A stretch of DNA of 21,013 nt. It comes from an archaeon. Lineage in GTDB: Archaea; Thermoproteota; Nitrososphaeria; Nitrososphaerales; CADDZS01. Each line of letters begins with the position of its first letter. Positions within the stretch are counted from its first letter, which is position 1. The notes below the pieces were generated by a model, which was given only the letters and a program-made list of their open reading frames with translations, was not told where the DNA came from and did no database searches. Positions 1 through 6,345 of the stretch are shown here, piece after piece. The DNA is taken from positions 1 to 21,013 of the forward strand of contig JAJYUX010000020.1 of NCBI GenBank assembly GCA_021792315.1, written 5' to 3'. A program made the position numbers and the translations under genes.

Positions 1-495
1 TTAAGACACTCACAGACAGGAGAGACCGCCGATTTCGACTTCACCACTTGGTTCAGAAAGAAAGTGGTCTTCACAGTGGGCTTGTTCTGTTCTGAGGTTT
101 TCACGAACAAAGGATTAGATGATCTGTCTATGAAGACAGGCGTTCCTCTCTCCGAAATGGCGAATCTGAATGTAAAAGGAAAGATAATCCTGAGGTCGAA
201 GGATGGAAATGAAAAGGTATCCTCCCTCAAACAAATGCGCAACTTCATGCGCCCGGCCTGCAATAATTGCTGGGATTATTCAGCAGAGCTTTCAGACATA
301 GCCTGCGGAGGAATAGGGCAGAAAGGATGGACTTTCACTGTTGCGAGAACAGAATTGGGTCAATCACTGTATGACAAGCTCTTGCAAAAGGGTCTGATCG
401 AAATCAGGACTCTTGAAGAAGAACCAAAATCAAAAGAAACACTCATAAAGCTGTGTGCTGACAAACGGTCACGCCCTAAGATTAACGGTGCATAG
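1..495 (+). CDS. F420 hydrogenase/dehydrogenase beta-subunit family protein, 3' part
   Basis: The gene is cut by the left edge. The frame is open from base 1 and ends at TAG 493-495, leaving 164 residues; a GTG at 64 is internal. It matches the C-terminal half of the FrhB/FdhB family (flavin and iron-sulfur proteins that move electrons between coenzyme F420 or similar carriers and a partner). Seen in the sequence: VGLFCSEVF, then RPACNNCWDYSAELSDIACG with the family's cysteine pattern, then GWTFTVARTELGQ. The family's N-terminal half lies outside the window. UbiD-1 starts 7 bases after the stop, so the two are probably co-transcribed. The family also includes non-hydrogenase reductases, so the electron acceptor and substrate are unknown. 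Family assignment is good; function is not resolved. Confidence 0.85.
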   Translation, partial: LRHSQTGETADFDFTTWFRKKVVFTVGLFCSEVFTNKGLDDLSMKTGVPLSEMANLNVKGKIILRSKDGNEKVSSLKQMRNFMRPACNNCWDYSAELSDIACGGIGQKGWTFTVARTELGQSLYDKLLQKGLIEIRTLEEEPKSKETLIKLCADKRSRPKINGA

Positions 496-502
496 GTCAA
501 TA

Positions 503-1951
503 ATGGCTAAGGACATTAGGTCATTCCTTGCAGATTATGAACGAGATCAGCCTGAGGATGTTGTCCACGTCAATGAGCCAATTAGTCTGAAGTACGAGAT
601 TGGAGTACTAATAGACAAGCTCGAAAGGATGCGCAAATCACCTCTTCTGATTTTCGAGAATCCCATTACCGTTAAGCGTGGTCCCTCCAAGTACAAAGCT
701 GTGACTGACATCCTCGGTTCCCGCAGTAGATTGGCTTATGCAATCAATTCTACATACGAAAAAGTTGGTCTAGACACGGTGAGGCTTGCTACTACCGAGT
801 CCCGCGAACCGAAGGTGATCAGCTCAAAAGATGCTCCAGTTAAGGAAGTCATAAAGAAAGGAGATGAAATTGACCTTTTCGAACTGCCCGCCTACCAACC
901 ATATTATATGGTTGCGGGGCCGTACATCTCGCTCGGAAACTACATCATGTATGATCCGGACAGTGGGATTGAGAATGCTGCGATAGCTAGAGGTATGATA
1001 CAGTCGAAAAGACAGGTTGGAGTGTTCCTCAGCCCCGGCGGTCACAATCACATCAATCTGTGGAAGTACCACCATGAGAGGAAGGAAGACGCAAAATGCG
1101 CGATAGCTATTGGATTCCATCCGGCGGCGTATATGGGAATGGGTGTTAGGTTGAAGTACCCACAAAGCCACTATGCTGCCGCTGGCGCTTTGCTTAAGGA
1201 ACCGATGAGACTTGTCCCATCTGAAACACTGGGAGATGATTTCTTAGTTCCTGCGGACGCTGAAGTGGTTATTGAAGGGATAATTCCTCGGAGCGAGAGA
1301 GCTCCTGAGGGACCATACAGCGAGTACACGCGGCATATTGGTTGCCAGAGGTGGAGGCCATTCCTAAGAGTAAACTGCGTAACCCATCGTCGGGATCTCA
1401 TCTGGCCGAACTACGCAATCGGACGGAATCATTGTTTTCAGGGCCTAACAAGAGAGGCTCGAGTCTACAACGTAGTGAAAGAGTCTGTGCCACAAGTTCA
1501 GGATGTGCATCTTCTCCCACACGCTGGCGGGAATGACGGTTTAGGACTGTGTTTCATAAAAATAAAGCAGACGGCGAACGGTCAAGCCAAGGCGGCAATT
1601 CACTCGGCCCTAAATGCAGACTACGGAATTAAGCACGTAGTAGTCGTTGACGATGACGTCGACATTTACGACGAAAGATACGTCTTCTGGGCTGTTGGAA
1701 ATAGAGCCCAGCCAGCGGAAGACTGGGTCGTAATCAAAGACGTGATGGCTTCAATAGTTGATCCTTCGATTCCAGAGCATGTCGGTTCAAAGGCTGGAAT
1801 AGACGCAACGCTTCCTGTTGGGGAGGCCTACGAGATTCCTACACTCTTTCCAAAGGAAGCGATGGAAAGAGTAAAACTCTCCAAGTTCGTTTCACAAGAT
1901 AGACTGCAGAAAATGCCAGATGCGTTTGCAAGGCCTCTGAACATAGATTAG
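503..1951 (+). CDS. UbiD-family decarboxylase 1 (UbiD-1)
   Basis: A 482-residue member of the UbiD family, which reversibly decarboxylates aromatic, heteroaromatic or alpha,beta-unsaturated acids with prenylated FMN. I start at ATG 503 (MAKDIRSF); an ORF from 455 would overlap the upstream gene and add an unconserved tail. The family core is present: N158 and R163 in ENAAIARGM, the Glu pair of the E-R-E catalytic triad in APEGPYSEYT (E269, E274), and VVVVDDDVDIYD near the C-terminus. The position that is Glu in the [S/D/R]-E-[YF]-x-x-A-G motif (a metal/phosphate ligand in E. coli UbiD) is His here: SHYAAAGAL, H223. An additional histidine-rich stretch, GGHNHINLW, lies where one metal-binding His is expected. 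It sits between an F420-family gene and a zinc-ribbon gene, all on one strand and tightly spaced. Family is certain; substrate is unknown. Confidence 0.95.
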   Translation: MAKDIRSFLADYERDQPEDVVHVNEPISLKYEIGVLIDKLERMRKSPLLIFENPITVKRGPSKYKAVTDILGSRSRLAYAINSTYEKVGLDTVRLATTESREPKVISSKDAPVKEVIKKGDEIDLFELPAYQPYYMVAGPYISLGNYIMYDPDSGIENAAIARGMIQSKRQVGVFLSPGGHNHINLWKYHHERKEDAKCAIAIGFHPAAYMGMGVRLKYPQSHYAAAGALLKEPMRLVPSETLGDDFLVPADAEVVIEGIIPRSERAPEGPYSEYTRHIGCQRWRPFLRVNCVTHRRDLIWPNYAIGRNHCFQGLTREARVYNVVKESVPQVQDVHLLPHAGGNDGLGLCFIKIKQTANGQAKAAIHSALNADYGIKHVVVVDDDVDIYDERYVFWAVGNRAQPAEDWVVIKDVMASIVDPSIPEHVGSKAGIDATLPVGEAYEIPTLFPKEAMERVKLSKFVSQDRLQKMPDAFARPLNID

Positions 1952-1958
1952 GAGAAGA

Positions 1959-2135
1959 ATGGCGAGACGAATGAAAGTTGTTTGGTTGACTTGCCCAAAA
2001 TGCGACGGGCGATTTTATGCTGAGAAATTGATGCTCGAAGACATTGACCCTGAAACCGGAAGTGAACCGTATTTCTTCTGTCCCTTCTGCGAACACACAT
2101 TTCGCAAGGGTGAGGCAAAGTCTATCGAGACCTAG
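1959..2135 (+). CDS. Small zinc-ribbon protein coupled to UbiD-1
   Basis: A 58-residue ORF starting 7 bases after the UbiD-1 stop, with GGAG at 1951-1954 as ribosome binding site. It carries two cysteine pairs, CPKC (residues 12-15) and CPFC (41-44), separated by an acidic stretch, the layout of a structural zinc ribbon. Known context: in the hydroxyaryl acid decarboxylase operons (BsdBCD, VdcBCD, ShdBCD) the UbiD-family C subunit is followed by a very small Cys-rich D subunit of about 75 residues. Position, size and cysteine layout make this a plausible counterpart, but I cannot show homology by alignment. The alternative is a generic rubredoxin-like or ribosome-associated ribbon. It ends 2 bases before the convergent alpha/beta hydrolase stop. 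Confidence 0.75.
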   Translation: MARRMKVVWLTCPKCDGRFYAEKLMLEDIDPETGSEPYFFCPFCEHTFRKGEAKSIET

Positions 2136-2137
2136 AC

Positions 2138-2941
2138 TCACTTCAAATCTCGCAGAAAATCATTTAGGTGTTGAGAAAGAATCTCTGGAGACTCCTCCAT
2201 GAAAAAATGGCCGTTTGTGCCATTCAATACTATTAGTCTGCTCTTTCTGAATGACCCTGCAAAGGCTGAATATGAAGCATCACGATTTGAGAAAGTTCCT
2301 CGGTTACTGGTATCAGATTGGTAGACAATGAGAACCGGTACATTCACTGATCTTGCTATATCATAAGCCGTCCGATTTCGCCACCAAAGGAATATGCTCT
2401 TGTATGTTGGAACCAATACTTCCTTTGATGTCTTTGTCCAATAGTCAAGGTGTCGTTCTCTTACTGACTTGTTGATTTTGTCTTCGAGAATCATTGAGTC
2501 CCAGAAGTTCATGTGGAAAGATTCGAAATCTGAGTCGATTGCGGCAATACGCGCTTTGAATTCCTCTTCCGAAAGCGTGGGTCCTCCTCCATCGATGAAA
2601 ACCAATCCTTTGACATTAGTTGGAAATCTTCTGAAGTATTCTAGTATTACTAGGCACCCCATACTGTGGCCTACGAGTATATTCTCTGTCGCGCCGCAGG
2701 CTTCGATCACAGCCCTCAAGTTCTTCGCAAAAGTTTCGATCGAGTACATGATCATAGGAGCATCTGATTTTCCGCTACCTACTAAGTCGAGCTTCAAGAT
2801 TTTGTGACTAGGCACAGCTCCGGTAACTCCTTCCCAATCACTGAGGCTCCCGCACAGTCCATGAACAAAGACAAGGGCTGGCTCTTTTCCTTCCCTGACC
2901 TCGTAGTATATCTTGTAGTCATCTTGAAAAGCGAATGGCAT
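2138..2941 (-). CDS. Alpha/beta hydrolase
   Basis: A 267-residue single-domain alpha/beta-hydrolase. The oxyanion-hole HG is in VFVHGLCG (residues 24-31), the nucleophile elbow is GHSMG with Ser93, the acid is probably Asp210 in VLIVYQSD, and the catalytic His is His245 in NGTNGHFFMEE. A lid region lies between about 120 and 195. The fold covers esterases, lactonases and C-C bond hydrolases such as meta-cleavage product hydrolases, and the sequence alone does not choose between them. It is transcribed against the UbiD-1 operon, with stops 2 bases apart. A 13-base palindrome lies 30-42 bases before its start. Given the neighbours, hydrolysis of an ester, lactone or ring-cleavage intermediate is a reasonable inference. 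Confidence 0.9.
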   Translation of the reverse strand: MPFAFQDDYKIYYEVREGKEPALVFVHGLCGSLSDWEGVTGAVPSHKILKLDLVGSGKSDAPMIMYSIETFAKNLRAVIEACGATENILVGHSMGCLVILEYFRRFPTNVKGLVFIDGGGPTLSEEEFKARIAAIDSDFESFHMNFWDSMILEDKINKSVRERHLDYWTKTSKEVLVPTYKSIFLWWRNRTAYDIARSVNVPVLIVYQSDTSNRGTFSNRDASYSAFAGSFRKSRLIVLNGTNGHFFMEESPEILSQHLNDFLRDLK

Positions 2942-3528
2942 TTCTCTTTCAAAAGTCTACTTTGAAAATGCTATTTCAAATAGTTTGTACATGATATTCA
3001 GTTCGCTTCCATCTGTCCAGCTAGTTCAATTGCAAAAGGTGAAGAACACTCGACTTTGACTTGAACTACCATCCACTTCTTTAAAGAGGAACCAGAAAAC
3101 TGAATCTGATCTTCATCTGCGCAATAATTGGAGAGGAAAAGCTTGCAAACGAACTCTGTAGGCTTACAGCCAGAATTCACCTGAATTAGTGAAAACACAG
3201 CTCGAAAACAAGAGAAGAGAACAGTGTCCAGAATTGCGTGTTCCTCGGAAAGGAGGAGCGCTCAATTTCCAACCAAGCTGCAAATCCTTGCTTCGACTAA
3301 CGTATTCAAGTATCTACGACAATACGACGAGCTGGTGACAGGAATCGGAATTTCGTGTGGAAAATCATTTATCATGACGAGTTGAATGAGGATTTCGCAA
3401 CTCGAATGACAACAAAATCTCTACGAAGTGGACAACTAGGGAATTCCACATCAGTGATTTCTGAGAATGCTCTTGGAGTGGAAATTGCTTCGACAAGACA
3501 ATGACACGAATGAGAGTGATTGGATAAA
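2942..3528. other. Intergenic region without a convincing gene
   Basis: About 590 bases between the divergent hydrolase and molybdenum hydroxylase genes. On the minus strand one frame is open from an ATG at 3375 to a TGA at 3262-3264, and from there to 2998, giving 37 codons, a stop and 87 more codons. I recognise no domain in it; it may be a decayed gene or chance. On the plus strand a 32-codon ORF (3406-3504) precedes the next gene but resembles nothing I know. No tRNA, large repeat or T-rich terminator is evident. Confidence 0.5.
2971..2983. promoter_or_regulatory. Palindrome CTATTTCAAATAG, possible operator
   Basis: Perfect inverted repeat with 6-base arms around a central C, lying 30-42 bases before the minus-strand hydrolase start at 2941. 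In archaeal promoters that distance covers the TATA/BRE zone, so a repressor bound here would block initiation. No better TATA box is visible for this gene. Regulatory function is inference from position and symmetry only. Confidence 0.35.
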
Positions 3529-5826
3529 ATGACAGAGATTGTTTCACCCAGGACAGTACTCACAACGACGCAAGATCTTCTCGAGGAAAGACACATTCTG
3601 GGCTCATATATTCCTCGAATCGACGGATACGAACGAGTCACCGGTCGGGCAAAGTACACAGGAGACTGGAAATTCCCGAATATGCTTTATGCCAAAATCA
3701 TCCAGAGTTCCATTCCACATGGACTAGTAAAGAAAATTGACACGAGTAAGGCTCTTGAAATCAGTGGGGTGGAGGGCATCATTACGTGTAAGGAGGATAA
3801 CACTATCTGGTCGAATGGCGAGCGAGAACACAAGCGACGTGTATTTACAGATCATGTCAGGTTCATCGGAGATTGCATAGGGGCAGTAGCAGCGAGCTCT
3901 AGAAGAGTAGCACAACAAGCGGCAGAGGCAGTTGAAGTCGAATACGAAGAATTCCCCGGTGTATTCAGCATTGAAGGTGCGATGAAGATCGATGCCCCGA
4001 AAATTTGGGATGAGGGTAATTTTCTCCCTCAAATGAAGTACGGTTTTGGAGACATCAATGCGTCATTCACTAAGGCAGATCTTGCCTTTGAGCAGGACTA
4101 CAGTACATCGAGGGTTCACAACTCACCGCTAGAAACTGGCGTGTCAATCGCTTGGTGGGAAGGGAATAGATTGACCGTGATTGCTTCAGCACAAGGAGTC
4201 CACACTTGCAGGGAAGGAATAGCCCAGGATCTGAAACTTCCACTTGAAAGCGTACGAGTGATAACTCTATACAAAGGCGGGGGATTCGGTAACAAAGCGA
4301 ACTCACTGATTTACGATCACATTAGCGCTTTACTTGCAAAGAAGACGAAGAGACCGGTAATGACAGAGTACAGTCGTGAACAGGATTTTGTGGGAGTCCA
4401 CGGAAGATGGTCATCGAATCAACATCTGAAAGTTGCTGTAGAGAAAAATCAAGCAAAAATCTTGGCTGTTGATCTTAAAGGATACAGTGACATTGGAGCC
4501 TACAACCGAGCTGTAAAGACCGTCAAATTGATGGACGGAGCAGAAAACTATTACTCCTGTGAGGCCTGGAATGCAGAGATTTTCGGTGTTTATACGAACT
4601 CACCAACTACAGCTCACATGCGCGCGCCTGCGGGACCACAGGCAAACTTCGCATGCGAAACGATGGTAGATGAACTGGCTCACCAGCTGAATATTGATCC
4701 CTACGAATTTCGATTGAGAAACTGCATCGAAAAATATCATGCGAAATATGATTTCTTGAATAACACAATGAGAGATTGCCTTGAGGCCGGAGCAGAAAGA
4801 TTTCATTGGACAGAAAGATGGACTCGGCCTTCTGTAGATTCTGGAGACGGAATTCGCAAGAAAATGATCAAAAGACGCGGGGTCGGTGTCGCGATGGGAA
4901 ACTTTCATGCGTACGTGGGTAAGGGGGAAGCTCTGCTCAAACTCAAGAAGAATGGGTCTCTTGAACTCTACGTAGGAGTTGTTGACATTGGAACTGGCGC
5001 AAAGACGACAATGGCGGTAATTGCTGCAGAAACACTGGGAATTCCATTGGACGACATCCGCGTCATCTGGGGAGACACAGATACTTGCCCATTTTCGGTG
5101 GGAGAGTCGGGAAGTAGAACCACAAGCTTCACTGGCACCGCAGTTAAGACAGCTGCTCTTAATCTGAAAAAGAAACTTCTCGGACTTGTTTCTGGATACT
5201 ATGGACTAAACCAAAATGAACTTGAGATCAGGAGCGGCCATATCTTTAGACACTACAGCTCCGATTCGGCGGGCAGGAAGATGCTGAGGGCTCTGACTCC
5301 CACTGAAATGTCGATAGGGATTGGCAAATTCCTAGGGCTCCTTGGGCATGATGAACTTACAGAACATCAGCTAACCGAGCCATCTATTCCGGAGCATACG
5401 GAGCGCTATTCATTTGCCGCACATTTTGCTGAGGTAGAAGTGGACACTGAGACAGGACAAGTATCCGTCGTGAGTTACACCGCTGCCCATGATTCTGGGC
5501 TAATAGTAAACAGACTGACGGCTGAGAGTCAGATTCAAGGTTCTGTGGTAATGGGGATTGGAATGGCGCTCTCGGAGAATCTCTTGATTGATTCAAATTT
5601 TGGAAATATTCAGAATCCCAGTTTCATGACATATCGGCTGCCAAACCATGTTTCAATCCCGAAGATCAGCTGTGTATTCGTGGAATCAAATGATCCATAT
5701 GGTCCAAAATCAATCGGGGAGGTAGGACTCGTTCCAGTTCCAGCGGCCATCGGGAATGCAATATTCAATGCGACAGGGATCCGCCTGAGGAAACTTCCAT
5801 TTAGTCCCCCGGGACTCATTCAATAA
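3529..5826 (+). CDS. Xanthine dehydrogenase-family molybdenum hydroxylase, large subunit (orphan)
   Basis: A 765-residue molybdopterin-binding large subunit of the xanthine dehydrogenase/aldehyde oxidase family, which hydroxylates aldehydes or N-heterocycles/aromatics with water. I prefer ATG 3529, preceded by a GTGAT ribosome-binding-like site at 3516-3520, over TTG 3520. The a/b hammerhead domain begins at once (IPRIDGYERVTGRAKYTGD), so there is no N-terminal 2Fe-2S domain. Cofactor-binding motifs follow: GGGFG at 250-254, HMRAPAGP with R365, and VGVVDIGTGAKTTMAV. The catalytic Glu of the family is E731 in SIGEVGL. The active-site loop is not the CoxL form I loop. Normally such a subunit works with a 2Fe-2S subunit and an FAD subunit; neither is adjacent. 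It is followed by a convergent epimerase pseudogene. Family is certain; substrate is unknown. Confidence 0.93.
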   Translation: MTEIVSPRTVLTTTQDLLEERHILGSYIPRIDGYERVTGRAKYTGDWKFPNMLYAKIIQSSIPHGLVKKIDTSKALEISGVEGIITCKEDNTIWSNGEREHKRRVFTDHVRFIGDCIGAVAASSRRVAQQAAEAVEVEYEEFPGVFSIEGAMKIDAPKIWDEGNFLPQMKYGFGDINASFTKADLAFEQDYSTSRVHNSPLETGVSIAWWEGNRLTVIASAQGVHTCREGIAQDLKLPLESVRVITLYKGGGFGNKANSLIYDHISALLAKKTKRPVMTEYSREQDFVGVHGRWSSNQHLKVAVEKNQAKILAVDLKGYSDIGAYNRAVKTVKLMDGAENYYSCEAWNAEIFGVYTNSPTTAHMRAPAGPQANFACETMVDELAHQLNIDPYEFRLRNCIEKYHAKYDFLNNTMRDCLEAGAERFHWTERWTRPSVDSGDGIRKKMIKRRGVGVAMGNFHAYVGKGEALLKLKKNGSLELYVGVVDIGTGAKTTMAVIAAETLGIPLDDIRVIWGDTDTCPFSVGESGSRTTSFTGTAVKTAALNLKKKLLGLVSGYYGLNQNELEIRSGHIFRHYSSDSAGRKMLRALTPTEMSIGIGKFLGLLGHDELTEHQLTEPSIPEHTERYSFAAHFAEVEVDTETGQVSVVSYTAAHDSGLIVNRLTAESQIQGSVVMGIGMALSENLLIDSNFGNIQNPSFMTYRLPNHVSIPKISCVFVESNDPYGPKSIGEVGLVPVPAAIGNAIFNATGIRLRKLPFSPPGLIQ

Positions 5827-5868
5827 TTTCGTGGTTTCCTAATTCCGAAAGTAGAACTAAGCGGACTG

Positions 5869-6171
5869 TTAGATGGCGACAGGTGCGATGTTGATTTTCT
5901 TGAAATCATCTAGATAACCGCGCAGACCTTCTTCGATTTGGTACGTTGGGAGTTGTAACCTCTGTCTTATTTAGCTCTTGAATAGTCCATTGCGCCGGCT
6001 AGTCTCGAAACTATTCCCTCTTCATTCTTGTTTGGCTCGACTTTGATCTTCAAGCTCGGTGGCATGGGGTGCAAGAGTTTTACTGCTTTCTCGAGAGATG
6101 TTGGTTACCCAAGATCCAGCGGCAGCAGTTCCTCCAGTTACTGGAACAGAAATTAATTCGCAATTGAGCAT
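5869..6171 (-). pseudogene. NAD-dependent epimerase/dehydratase remnant
   Basis: Three pieces of an extended short-chain dehydrogenase can be read in different minus-strand frames. The first, starting at ATG 6171, gives VPVTGGTAAAGSWV, a Rossmann GxxGxxG nucleotide-binding loop like the VLVTGGTGFIGS start of epimerases. The second (6065-5967) gives LAGAMDYSRAK followed by a stop, the DxSRAKxELGY signature near the epimerase C-terminus. The third (5964-5869) gives PTYQIEEGLRGYLDDFKK and a stop, the family's C-terminal helix. The roughly 220 residues normally between the Rossmann loop and the SRAK motif are missing, so this is an internal deletion plus frameshifts and not a functional short gene. 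The order of pieces along the strand matches an intact epimerase. The surviving text is not a close copy of the intact epimerase at 8219-9145. Confidence 0.8.
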
Positions 6172-6245
6172 AAGAGTCACGAGTCTCCTTGGGCGAACCG
6201 GTTTGATCAGATATTGCCGTCTTCAGATAAAGTGAATACTGCTAG

Positions 6246-6283
6246 CTTGAATTCGAATCCTACTCTTGGTATTAGAATTCAAG
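6246..6283. repeat. Inverted repeat CTTGAATTC...GAATTCAAG
   Basis: Perfect 9-base arms (6246-6254 and 6275-6283) separated by 20 bases, about 63-100 bases before the ThDP enzyme start. The arms are spaced so that their centres lie 29 bases apart, near three helical turns, which could suit a dimer-of-dimers regulator. It is not followed by a T-run, so a terminator is unlikely. Function is unproven. Confidence 0.35.
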
Positions 6284-6303
6284 GACAAAAACAAAAGAAA
6301 TAA

Positions 6304-6310
6304 CTTTACA
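6304..6310 (+). promoter_or_regulatory. Weak TATA-like element (CTTTACA) before the ThDP enzyme
   Basis: CTTTACA lies about 36-42 bases before ATG 6346 and is preceded by a purine-rich stretch (AAAAGAAATAA) that could be BRE. It is a poorer match and slightly farther out than the TAAATAAC boxes elsewhere in the window, implying a leader of about 10 bases. Confidence 0.3.
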
Positions 6311-6345
6311 TTGGTCTTCTATTGGTAATTGTGACGAGTTGAACT

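Larger units (their letters stand above)
5827..6345. other. Intergenic region holding an epimerase pseudogene and a promoter
   Basis: About 520 bases between the molybdenum hydroxylase and the ThDP enzyme. The first 345 bases are largely accounted for by a broken minus-strand epimerase gene. The remaining 174 bases hold a 9-base inverted repeat at 6246-6283 and the presumed promoter of the ThDP enzyme. I see no intact gene here. Confidence 0.7.

Noticed and set aside
455..502. Longer UbiD-1 start at 455
   Set aside because: It would overlap the upstream gene by 41 bases and add an unconserved tail; ATG 503 starts the typical UbiD N-terminus.
824..1401. Minus-strand reading frames inside UbiD-1
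   Set aside because: They lie opposite a well-conserved gene and have no recognisable domain or promoter.
3375..6343. Shared 12-mer TGACGAGTTGAA at 3375-3386 and 6332-6343
   Set aside because: About a dozen identical 12-mer pairs are expected by chance in a 21 kb window, and the two copies lie at different distances from their genes.
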